From: Chryseobacterium indologenes
Lineage (GTDB): Bacteria; Bacteroidota; Bacteroidia; Flavobacteriales; Weeksellaceae
Length of the DNA stretch: 64,000 bases
Direction of reading: 5' to 3'
Assembly (NCBI RefSeq): GCF_002025665.1
Contig: NZ_CP018786.1
Span: forward strand, 2,790,001-2,854,000
Shown here: one piece after another, positions 33,768 to 41,402 of the stretch
How positions within the stretch are numbered: the stretch's first letter is position 1
How the letters are laid out: every line of letters begins with the position of its first letter
The notes under the pieces: generated by a model
What the model was told of the DNA's origin: nothing
The model's input: the letters and a program-made list of their open reading frames with translations, nothing else
The model's database searches: none
Program-made: the position numbers and the translations under genes

Positions 33768-34616
33768 ATGACAATTTCAGCATTTAAAAAACATTTCAAA
33801 ACAGAACTTTCCGGCCTTTATACAGAGTCGGAAAGTATGTTTTTATCGTCTTTGTTTATTCATCAAATCGTAGGTTTTGATCCATTTCAGCAAAGAAGAT
33901 TCGCTGAGCAGGAACTTCTGATTGATGATGAAGAAAAACTTTATCATCTTGTTTCGGAACTTAGAACAGGACGACCTTATCAGCAGATATTGGGTGAAAC
34001 GGAGTTTTACGGAATGAAATTCTTTGTGGATGAGAATGTCCTGATTCCACGCCCTGAAACTGAGGAGCTGTTGGAAATGGCTATCAGGGAGATTAAAGAT
34101 TCAAAGTTTAATGTTCAAGGTTTAAAGATTTTAGATATTGGAACCGGAAGCGGAATTATTCCTTTGGTTTTAAAAAAACATTTTCCAGAAGCGGAAGTTT
34201 CATCCATTGATTTTTCTGAAAAAGCTTTGAATACAGCTAAAAAAAATGCGGAGTACCACCAATTGAAAATCCGGTTCATTCATGCTGATTATCTCAATTT
34301 TGAACTGGCTGAAAATTATGATATCATCATTTCAAATCCTCCATACATCGGGATTGAAGAAGAGATAGAAATTGCTGATTCTGTAAAAGAGTTTGAACCT
34401 AAAATGGCTCTTTTTTCTCCTACTTCAGATGCTTTGATATTTTACAGAAAAATTGCAGAAGATGCTAACAAGTATCTGAAGAATAATGGACTTCTGTTTC
34501 TGGAAATCAATCAGAAACTGGGCCCTGAAACGCTGGAATTGTATCAGGATTTTTCTGACGTTCAATTATTGAAGGATTTATCTGAAAACGACAGGTTTAT
34601 TTATGGAAAGAAATAA
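33768..34616 (+). CDS. prmC: Peptide chain release factor N5-glutamine methyltransferase
   Basis: This 282-aa enzyme methylates the Gln of the GGQ loop in release factors RF1 and RF2 with S-adenosylmethionine, which speeds translation termination. The N-terminal helical domain is followed by the AdoMet-binding ILDIGTGSGIIPL (about 121-133) and the catalytic NPPY at 190-193. Residues 111-119 (DSKFNVQGL), in the linker just before the AdoMet domain, are encoded by a copy of the dispersed repeat seen at 32266-32308. The frame is intact, so the insertion appears to be tolerated. The gene is coupled to yaaA. Confidence 0.95.
   Translation: MTISAFKKHFKTELSGLYTESESMFLSSLFIHQIVGFDPFQQRRFAEQELLIDDEEKLYHLVSELRTGRPYQQILGETEFYGMKFFVDENVLIPRPETEELLEMAIREIKDSKFNVQGLKILDIGTGSGIIPLVLKKHFPEAEVSSIDFSEKALNTAKKNAEYHQLKIRFIHADYLNFELAENYDIIISNPPYIGIEEEIEIADSVKEFEPKMALFSPTSDALIFYRKIAEDANKYLKNNGLLFLEINQKLGPETLELYQDFSDVQLLKDLSENDRFIYGKK
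34100..34124 (+). repeat. Dispersed short repeat inserted in frame in prmC
   Basis: TTCAAAGTTTAATGTTCAAG then GTTTA, identical to 32266-32290 at 24 of 25 positions. It codes for part of the interdomain linker. Confidence 0.65.
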
Positions 34617-34631
34617 TTAATTGCGAGTACC

Positions 34632-34991
34632 ATGCTCATCAAATCACACGAAATCAACACGATAAAAATTGCAGAAATTATTTCTGATGACATCATTATC
34701 CAGTCTGCACAAGACGGGCTCGATCTAATGGGAGATATCTATTATCAGGGGTTTGATAAAGTTATTCTTCACGAAAAAAACATTACCTCTGAATTCTTTG
34801 ATTTAAAAACAAAAATTGCCGGAGAGATTCTTCAAAAGTTCTCAAACTATCGTATAGGATTGGCTATTGTAGGTGATTTCGGTAAATATGAAAGCAAAAG
34901 CATGAAGGATTTTATGTTTGAAAGTAATAAAACAAGACATGTCAATTTTGTAAGCACTCTGAATGATGCGTTGAATAATTTTTCAAAATAG
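34632..34991 (+). CDS. DUF4180 domain protein
   Basis: This 119-aa cytoplasmic protein matches the DUF4180 family over its full length (ISDDIIIQSAQDGLDLMGDI, LHEKNITSEFFDLKTKIAGEILQKF, YRIGLAIVGDF). The function of the family is unknown. It lies 15 bases after prmC and may be the last gene of the CPBP-yaaA-prmC run. No clear terminator hairpin follows. Confidence 0.88.
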   Translation: MLIKSHEINTIKIAEIISDDIIIQSAQDGLDLMGDIYYQGFDKVILHEKNITSEFFDLKTKIAGEILQKFSNYRIGLAIVGDFGKYESKSMKDFMFESNKTRHVNFVSTLNDALNNFSK

Positions 34992-35223
34992 ACTCTTTTT
35001 CAATTCTTTGTATTTAAAAATGTGATTTTTTCCTTCGTTTTTTACATATCAACGTCTCAATTTCATCTGTTTTTTAGGATTTCCTAATACAATAGCAAGA
35101 TTTGCATAATAAAAATAATCTTATCTATTTATAAATTATGTAAAAAATTAAACTAAAATATGTTAATTATTAAGAGGAATTTAGAATTAATTCTATAAAC
35201 ATAAACCTGTGGATATTTCTTTG

Positions 35224-35231
35224 TATATTTG
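35224..35231 (+). promoter_or_regulatory. -7 promoter box (TATATTTG) of the long leader
   Basis: Exact TAnnTTTG about 300 bases before the next long gene; 34992-35223 before it is AT-rich and holds nothing I recognise. Confidence 0.55.
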
Positions 35232-35236
35232 CAAAA

Positions 35237-35527
35237 AACACGAGGGAATATGAATCTTACTTATTTAAGAGCTTATACGGCTACATAATCAATTTATTTT
35301 TTCGACTAACCGCCCAGGTAGGCATAAGATATTTCTTTATGAAGTATACTTGCTATATCTGTTGATGAGCTTTTGAACAAAAGGTCTCATTTGGCTATTA
35401 TTTGAGCAGAACAATTCATTGTTTTAATGAATTTGTCAGTGATAACTATTGCCTTTGTAGAATTAAGCCTAAAAATATTCTTTTCCCTAAAAAAACATAC
35501 ACACAGATAAAAAATTATTAAGACATC
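35237..35527 (+). ncRNA. Structured 5' leader (candidate attenuator or riboswitch-like RNA)
   Basis: The predicted transcript carries a 12-codon ORF, then GCCCAGGTAGGC (small stem), ATGAG-CTTTT / AAAAG-GT-CTCAT (35365-35390) and a perfect AATTCATT / AATGAATT hairpin (35413-35433) before the ATG at 35528. I do not recognise a known riboswitch class. A ~290-base leader is long for this organism. Confidence 0.4.
35250..35288 (+). CDS. Possible 12-aa leader peptide (MNLTYLRAYTAT)
   Basis: A 13-codon ORF begins 19 bases after the promoter box and is preceded by GAGGGA, a Shine-Dalgarno-like sequence that is unusual in this window. Its position at the start of a long leader fits a translated leader peptide. 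Expression is not shown. Confidence 0.4.
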   Translation: MNLTYLRAYTAT

Positions 35528-36100
35528 ATGATTAAAAAATTATTTCTACCAATCATTTTTGCCAGTTCATTTTCTTTCGCTCAAGTAGGGATTAATATAG
35601 CCACACCTGATCAAAGTGCAATTCTGGATGTTTACAGCCAAAATAAAGGAATGCTGATACCTAGGTTAACCACAGCAAAGAGAGATGCAATTGCGAATCC
35701 GGCCAACTCGCTTCTTATCTATGATACCGACAAAAAATGTTTAAGTCAGAATATTGGAACTCCTACTAAACCTGATTGGCTTTGTATCAGCAGTAATGCA
35801 GTAAAAATGTTTTATATGCCTAGTGTTTCTTTTGACACTTCCACCACAGCCAATGGTAGAACCAAAGATTTATATACATTGTATAAAACTCAGTTTGGCT
35901 CTCCAAAAGCAAAGAGTACCAGTGCTCCCGCTTCAATTCCTTTTTTCCCGTCCAGTAAAGATCTTTACTATTATGTAACAGATGCAGATCCTAATGTATT
36001 CAGTAATATTTCTATTTCTGATGATGGAGTGATGACTTATGATGTAAAAGCTGCAGCAACGGACTGTTCTTTTATCAATATTGTTTTCGTTGTTAAATAA
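35528..36100 (+). CDS. Exported protein with adhesin/tail-fibre-like N-terminal motif
   Basis: This 190-aa protein has a signal peptide (LFLPIIFASSFSFAQ) followed by VGINIATPDQSAILDVYSQNKGMLIPRLTTAKRDAI, a sequence pattern common at the N-terminus of secreted flavobacterial proteins and similar to tail-collar or trimeric-adhesin heads. The C-terminal ~90 residues are beta-rich with no known motif. It lies 7 bases before the lectin-like gene and is expected to be expressed with it from the long leader. Function is unknown; surface attachment is a reasonable guess. Confidence 0.85.
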   Translation: MIKKLFLPIIFASSFSFAQVGINIATPDQSAILDVYSQNKGMLIPRLTTAKRDAIANPANSLLIYDTDKKCLSQNIGTPTKPDWLCISSNAVKMFYMPSVSFDTSTTANGRTKDLYTLYKTQFGSPKAKSTSAPASIPFFPSSKDLYYYVTDADPNVFSNISISDDGVMTYDVKAAATDCSFINIVFVVK

Positions 36101-36107
36101 TTGAGTG

Positions 36108-37649
36108 ATGATAAAAAACAGCTCAATTTTACGATACAAAAGATTTCTGTTTATTTTTTCCTTATTTATTTTCTCACAAAATATTAAGGCACAAAATGAA
36201 CAGGGAACCGGTTATCCGTACTTTGTTAATTTCACACAGGGATTACAGCCTCAGGAAGCCTATAAGGTTGCTACCAGTGGTGTTCAGAATGATGCAACGT
36301 TTACTACAGACGGGCTAAGACTTACCAGAAGTGTCAATAATATTTCGGGAGGAGTTATCCTTGCAGATAAAATTTTCAAAAGTGATCAGGGAATCAAGTT
36401 TGAATTCGAATTTGCTATTTATGGAGGAAATACCAACGGAGGTGATGGTATTTCTATATTCTTAGTAGATGGATCTATTCCTAAAGACCAGCTTAATCTC
36501 GGATATTTTGGTGGAGGATTAGGATATAGTTTTGTACGTGGCGGAGAATCCACGGAAGGGCTGAGAGGAGCCTATCTGGGAATAGGTCTGGATGAATACG
36601 GAAATTTTAAAACAAGTTTTAACCAAGGTGAAAGAGTTCGGAATGGAATATTTGGGGTAACATTAGCCGATGGACGAAGCAATATATCTTTAAGAGGTAA
36701 ACGTGGAAACCAATATCTTTCGTCTGCAGAACCGGTAGGATATAATGGCTATCCTTTACTTTACAGTACAGCCACCAATGCCTCCCCTTCCAGCAGCAAC
36801 CGAACGGCTTATCTGGATCCTGCAACTGGAAAATATATTGGTATTAAAAATACGACTCTTCAACAATTCAGCATTGAAAGTGGCGGAACAACAATCCCTC
36901 AAAATGAAAATGATGCAAGATTCCGTAAAGCCTATATTACATTAGTTCCCAATCCTGCCGGCGGTTACAATATAACCCTGGAAATACAGCATGGAACTGT
37001 AAAAGAAAAAGTGATTGACAATTATTACTATCCAACATCTCTGAAGTACACTGAAACTACTATATCCAACACTACAGTAAGAACTCTGGATACCTCAGCT
37101 CCTTCTACTTTCAGAATTGGGTTTGCCGCTTCTACCGGAGCTGCCAAAAATATCCATTTATTGAAAAATTTGGGAGTTACAAGGCCTTATGCTGCGGAAG
37201 TAACAGATGATTTGTTTGCAGGATGCCCTGGAATAAAGTCAATCTACTACCCTTTGCTTAATGATGCGGCTTATTCTTCAGCAAGTGGCCAAAACCCGCC
37301 AACACTTTCGTATAACAACCTTGATTTTAATTCATTCCGTTTTTTAGATAACAACGGAGCTGTAATTCCTAATATCACAGGAGGTGTTTATACCAACAGC
37401 CAGGGAACATGGACCTATTTCCCTACTACCGGAGCACTTTCTTTCAAACCTGCAACGGGATTCACAGGAGTAGCCCAGGTACAATATGATATTAAAGGTG
37501 GTGGAAGCAATGGTACTGAAGCACCTTACAATAAGGAAGAATACAGATCATTACCGGCATTGGTACAGGTTAATATTTCAAGTGCCAATAACTGCAGTAA
37601 AGCCTGCGTTATTTCCAACAAAAATGTAACTCAGAAAATCACAAGATAA
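36108..37649 (+). CDS. Exported L-type lectin-domain protein
   Basis: This 513-aa protein has a signal peptide (FLFIFSLFIFSQNIKAQ) and an L-type (legume-like) lectin domain over about residues 25-350: IKFEFEFAIYGGNTNGGDGISIFLVDGS and GAYLGIGLDEYGNF are the metal- and sugar-binding sheets typical of these domains. A second beta-rich domain follows (about 370-490). No standard type IX sorting tail is visible; it ends in CSKACVISNKNVTQKITR. The ATG at 36108 is preferred to the GTG just before it. Carbohydrate binding is inferred from the domain. Confidence 0.88.
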   Translation: MIKNSSILRYKRFLFIFSLFIFSQNIKAQNEQGTGYPYFVNFTQGLQPQEAYKVATSGVQNDATFTTDGLRLTRSVNNISGGVILADKIFKSDQGIKFEFEFAIYGGNTNGGDGISIFLVDGSIPKDQLNLGYFGGGLGYSFVRGGESTEGLRGAYLGIGLDEYGNFKTSFNQGERVRNGIFGVTLADGRSNISLRGKRGNQYLSSAEPVGYNGYPLLYSTATNASPSSSNRTAYLDPATGKYIGIKNTTLQQFSIESGGTTIPQNENDARFRKAYITLVPNPAGGYNITLEIQHGTVKEKVIDNYYYPTSLKYTETTISNTTVRTLDTSAPSTFRIGFAASTGAAKNIHLLKNLGVTRPYAAEVTDDLFAGCPGIKSIYYPLLNDAAYSSASGQNPPTLSYNNLDFNSFRFLDNNGAVIPNITGGVYTNSQGTWTYFPTTGALSFKPATGFTGVAQVQYDIKGGGSNGTEAPYNKEEYRSLPALVQVNISSANNCSKACVISNKNVTQKITR

Positions 37650-37655
37650 CCTGAT

Positions 37656-37686
37656 AAAACCAGCTTTTAAGAGCTGGTTTTTTTAT
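37656..37686. terminator. Bidirectional terminator
   Basis: AAAACCAGCT / AGCTGGTTTT stem with a 6-base loop, T7 on the right. The stop codon of the leftward pseudogene (37667-37669) lies inside it. Confidence 0.85.
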
Positions 37687-38655
37687 TCCTGACAGAATTT
37701 TCAATAAAATACTGTACAGCCTCTTCAATAGCTTTATCAATCGATTGATATTGAATCCCCAACTCCTCTATTGATTTCTGATTAGAATAATAATTAAAGA
37801 TCTGCAGGGATTTCATATTGGCAGAACTCAGATCCGTTTTTATTTTTAATTTTCTTAAACCACCACCCATTAATCCAAGGAAACTCAAAAGCTTGTTTGG
37901 AATGGGGATCATGATTGGATTTTGCCTGGTAATCTGGTTTACTTTCTTAAAAAAATCTCTGTAGCTTAAGTTTTCATTAGCTAGAAGATATTTTTCGCCA
38001 TTCTTTCCTTTTTCAATAGCATTTACTATTCCGTTGGCTGCATCTTCCACATGTACAAAGTTCTTCCTCCTTTCGGATAGAAAACCAGTTTCTTTTTCCA
38101 GGCCCAGAAGATGATTTTCCCGGAACTCGGTTTGCTGTCATAGGCTCCAATCATAAAAGTTGGATTAACAATGATAACGTCAGTATTCTTACCGTTTTTT
38201 AAAAGATAATCTTCAGCAGCCAGTTTACTTTGCGCATAGAATGAATGAGTAAAAGGATAAATCTGTGGTGCTTTTTCACTTCCCCAGAAGGCTGTGTTTC
38301 CAAATCCTAAGGTATTGGCTGTACTTACAAATAAAAACTTTTTTACACCCATCAATTCTGCATGGGTAAACAGATTCACAACTGCTTCATAATTCACTTT
38401 TCTGTATTCGTCATACCGGATGAGATTCTGGCGTGTTTCTGCCGCAATATGAATGATACAGTCAATATCGGTAATATATACTGAGATATCTGACGAAAGG
38501 TCTGCTTCCACCAGCTTCAGATTTTTGTTTTCTTCGCCCAGCCAGCTGCTTTTCTGACGCACCAGAGCAGTAACAGAATAACCATTTTGTAATAATTTAA
38601 GGATAACATTAGTTCCCAGAAGTCCTGTTGCTCCGGTTACACAAACTTTTTTCAT
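37667..38655 (-). pseudogene. NAD-dependent epimerase/dehydratase broken by a 1-base frameshift
   Basis: The first part (from ATG 38655) reads MKKVCVTGATGLLGTNVILKLL, the Rossmann start of an extended SDR epimerase, and includes FYAQSKLAAEDYLLK with the catalytic Tyr and Lys. At about 38060-38063 the frame runs out into GGRTLYMWKMQPTE. Shifting by one base restores GGRNFVHVEDAANGIVNAIEKG, the expected continuation, which then runs to 37667. One missing A in GGAAGAACTTT (minus strand) explains the break. Restored, it would be about 329 aa, normal for the family. It may be a true mutation or a sequencing error. The ATG overlaps the upstream SDR stop by 4 bases. Confidence 0.85.
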
Positions 38656-39437
38656 GCTTCGATTTCTCTTTTTATAGCCTGAGTCATTAATGGCAGTTTG
38701 ATCCATATGGGTAAAATTTTCATCACCAGCCAGCTGATTGGGTTCACCATAATGACGGAATCTTTTTTAAACAATTGCCGGATGCAGTATGAAGCTACTT
38801 TATCAGGATTTAAAAGTGTTAATCTTCCCATAAGGCCTTGTTTTTCTATTCTTTCACAAACATCTTTATTCGTTTTCATGGCTCCCGGATTCACAACGCT
38901 TACAAAGACATTAGTATCTTTTAGTTCTTCATGAAGTCCTCTCGAAAATGAATGGATAAAACTTTTAGAAGCCGGATATACGGTTTTAAAACCTATGGGT
39001 GAAAAGGCTGCCATACTGGAAACATTCAGAATATAGGCTTTGGGTTGTTTTAAAAGGTTAGGAAGCAGCTGATGCGTAATTAGTGAAGTGGCTGCTACAT
39101 TCACCTGTAAAATGGTGTTGATATAATCAGAAGAAGCTTCTGTGAATTTCTTTGTTCCGTCAAGTCCTGCATTATTAATCAGAATATGAATATTAAAAGA
39201 ACTGTTGAGCCATTCTGTAAGCTTCATCACATTTTCATGAACTGAAAGATCTGTTTCATAATAATCCACTTTTATCTCATACAATCTTTTGAGATCCTCG
39301 GAAAATTCTTTGAGATTCTGATCCGGAAGGCTGATAAGGATGACATTGATCTTTTGTTTTGCCAGATGTTCAGCGAATGATTTTCCGAGTCCCTGACTTG
39401 CTCCCGTAACGACAGCATAGGATTCTTGGGTATCCAT
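38652..39437 (-). CDS. SDR-family NAD(P)-dependent oxidoreductase
   Basis: This 261-aa short-chain dehydrogenase has the cofactor motif TGASQGLG (11-18), the NNAG motif (LINNAGLDG) and the catalytic YPASK preceded by the Ser of NVSSM. The C-terminal part has a hydrophobic stretch (INPISWLVMKILPIWIKLPL) that may associate with the membrane. Its stop overlaps the start of the broken epimerase gene (ATGA), so the pair formed one operon, perhaps for lipid or polyketide-like modification; the substrate is unknown. A TAGTTTTG promoter box lies 20 bases upstream. Confidence 0.92.
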   Translation of the reverse strand: MDTQESYAVVTGASQGLGKSFAEHLAKQKINVILISLPDQNLKEFSEDLKRLYEIKVDYYETDLSVHENVMKLTEWLNSSFNIHILINNAGLDGTKKFTEASSDYINTILQVNVAATSLITHQLLPNLLKQPKAYILNVSSMAAFSPIGFKTVYPASKSFIHSFSRGLHEELKDTNVFVSVVNPGAMKTNKDVCERIEKQGLMGRLTLLNPDKVASYCIRQLFKKDSVIMVNPISWLVMKILPIWIKLPLMTQAIKREIEA

Positions 39438-39456
39438 AAGTTTAAATTTTATGGTA

Positions 39457-39464
39457 CAAAACTA
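39457..39464 (-). promoter_or_regulatory. -7 promoter box (TAGTTTTG) of the SDR-epimerase operon
   Basis: Exact TAnnTTTG on the minus strand, 19 bases before the SDR start codon. Confidence 0.55.
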
Positions 39465-39595
39465 TGATGGAAGGTAGGTTTGAATGTTCCGGATTATCCG
39501 AACGAACCGATTTTCAAGAAAGAAATTCAAAACACACAGTGTACTGAAAATCAATTATTTAAATTTATAAAAAGTAAAAGTTTATAAACCGGAAC

Positions 39596-40684
39596 TTATT
39601 TTTTGAACTCAGAAGGAGTTTGTCCGGTCACTTTTTTAAAGGTTGTATTAAAAGAAGTTTTAGAATTGAACCCGGATTCGTAAGCAACCCCGAGAATGGA
39701 TAATTTGCTGTTGGATTCTTTCAAAAGTTTTTTGGCATAATCTACCCTGAATTCATTCACATATTGGAAGAAATTTTTTCCAAAGCCTGTATTGATGACG
39801 TAAGACAAATGATGGGTAGAAACGGACAGCATTTCAGCCAGTCTGATCAGATTAAGTTCACTGTCAAGATAAGGCTTTTGAAGTTCCATAATTCCTTCCA
39901 GTGAAGTTTTAATCTTCAGTAATTCTTCATCAGAAATAAGTTTTCTTTTAACTTCTTCCTGATCGGAATCTTCATCTATAGAGATCAATTCCTGTCTTTG
40001 TTTTTCTTCTAAAGGATAAATTTCCTTCTGTTTCAGAGAATAATATCCAACACAGTAAATAACAGATAAAAAGACCGTATTGATAAAGAAATTCAGTGAT
40101 TTTGGATCATAGAACAGATTATAAATCACGTAAATGATATTCACTATAAGAAGCACCAGAATAATATATTCCAGCCAGTTCAGATTGATTCCTTCGGTAT
40201 TGGAAGAAAACTGCTGGATCTTTTTCTGATGTTTTCGGATGGTAATATAGGAAAGTGCCGTATAGAAGAGCGCCTGAATAAGGATCAGAATAATACTGAG
40301 ATATTCAAATGGTTTTGCATATCCCAATTTGATCAATACAAGACAAATCAGAAAAGCTGCCGGAAGGATTAAAAACTTAACCGCTGTAAGTTTAAAAGTA
40401 AAGGAAGGATTGGTATAAAACAATACACTAAAGTAAAAAACGATGGGAGTAAAAAACTGAATAAACCTTACCCAAAACAGGGAATGAAACTCCACAACTG
40501 AACCTGTGATCAAAAACAGCACCTCATCCAGCCAAAAGGTAGACCACAGAAAGAGAAATATTCCGAACCAGAAATTGGCTTTATGATTTACTTGTAAAGG
40601 ATTGGCCAGCTTTAGCAGAGAAAGCAAAACCAATGAACCATAGATAAGTATCACGATGAAACTGTTTAACTCTGATGTGTTCAT
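39596..40684 (-). CDS. Membrane-anchored AraC-family transcriptional regulator
   Basis: This 362-aa protein has six to seven hydrophobic segments in its first ~225 residues and an AraC-type DNA-binding domain at the C-terminus: LNLIRLAEMLSVSTHHLSYVINTGFGKNF is the first helix-turn-helix and ILGVAYESGFNSKTSFNTTFKKVTGQTP the second. Such membrane-bound AraC proteins are common in Bacteroidetes and probably sense something at the envelope. It is 31 bases downstream of the rhomboid gene on the same strand. Intergenic 39465-39595 contains only the promoter of the next gene. Confidence 0.92.
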   Translation of the reverse strand: MNTSELNSFIVILIYGSLVLLSLLKLANPLQVNHKANFWFGIFLFLWSTFWLDEVLFLITGSVVEFHSLFWVRFIQFFTPIVFYFSVLFYTNPSFTFKLTAVKFLILPAAFLICLVLIKLGYAKPFEYLSIILILIQALFYTALSYITIRKHQKKIQQFSSNTEGINLNWLEYIILVLLIVNIIYVIYNLFYDPKSLNFFINTVFLSVIYCVGYYSLKQKEIYPLEEKQRQELISIDEDSDQEEVKRKLISDEELLKIKTSLEGIMELQKPYLDSELNLIRLAEMLSVSTHHLSYVINTGFGKNFFQYVNEFRVDYAKKLLKESNSKLSILGVAYESGFNSKTSFNTTFKKVTGQTPSEFKK

Positions 40685-40715
40685 TGGTTTTGATATTTTG
40701 ATTAAAAATAGTCTT

Positions 40716-41357
40716 TTATCCTATTCGCTTCCTTACAAAAATTTCATATCCTAAATAAATGAGTGGAAGTGACATGATTCCCAGGAAAAGAATATTGCTC
40801 ATGGCCAGCTGCGGATGCATTACAATAGAGTAAACCAACCCGAAAAATGCTCCTCCAAGGTGAGCTGCATGCCCCAGATTATCCCACTGCTTAGGATTCA
40901 GCATCATATACACTGAGTATCCGAAATACAGGGTTCCAAATAACCATCCCGGTAAGAAATTGACGCTGATCTCATTTGGAGCCATGGCTATGGATGCAAA
41001 AATAATTCCTGAAACCGCTCCTGATGCTCCAATTGCAGAGTACCAAGGCTGATTTTTATAAATCTGTAGACTAAATAAGTTTCCAAGAATCATAGATCCA
41101 AAATAAAGAATCAGAAATCCTATTTCTCCAAAGAAACTAATAACTACTCCCTGGAAAAAATACAGGGAAAGCATATTAAAAAATAAGTGCATAAAGTCTG
41201 CATGCAAAAATGCCGAACTGATAAGTCTTACATACTCTTTACGATTCGCAATTGCTCCGACATTGAATTTATATTTTTCAAATAATGCTGTATTATTGAA
41301 CCCCATGTAACTAAAAATACATGTAGCTGCAATGATAATGATAACAACTATATCCAT
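40716..41357 (-). CDS. Rhomboid-family intramembrane serine protease
   Basis: This 213-aa protein has six hydrophobic segments. The catalytic Ser112 lies in SAIGASGAVSG (GASG motif) and His166 in GHAAHLGGAFFG, the expected Ser-His dyad. HLFFNMLSLYFF in the second span is the conserved His/Asn oxyanion region. Rhomboids cut membrane proteins within or next to their spans; the substrate is not known. It follows parC by 45 bases and is probably in the same long leftward unit. Confidence 0.94.
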   Translation of the reverse strand: MDIVVIIIIAATCIFSYMGFNNTALFEKYKFNVGAIANRKEYVRLISSAFLHADFMHLFFNMLSLYFFQGVVISFFGEIGFLILYFGSMILGNLFSLQIYKNQPWYSAIGASGAVSGIIFASIAMAPNEISVNFLPGWLFGTLYFGYSVYMMLNPKQWDNLGHAAHLGGAFFGLVYSIVMHPQLAMSNILFLGIMSLPLIYLGYEIFVRKRIG

Positions 41358-41402
41358 TGTGTTCTTTTTATTTTATATCTGAACAGACATCTTTAGTTTT
41401 GT

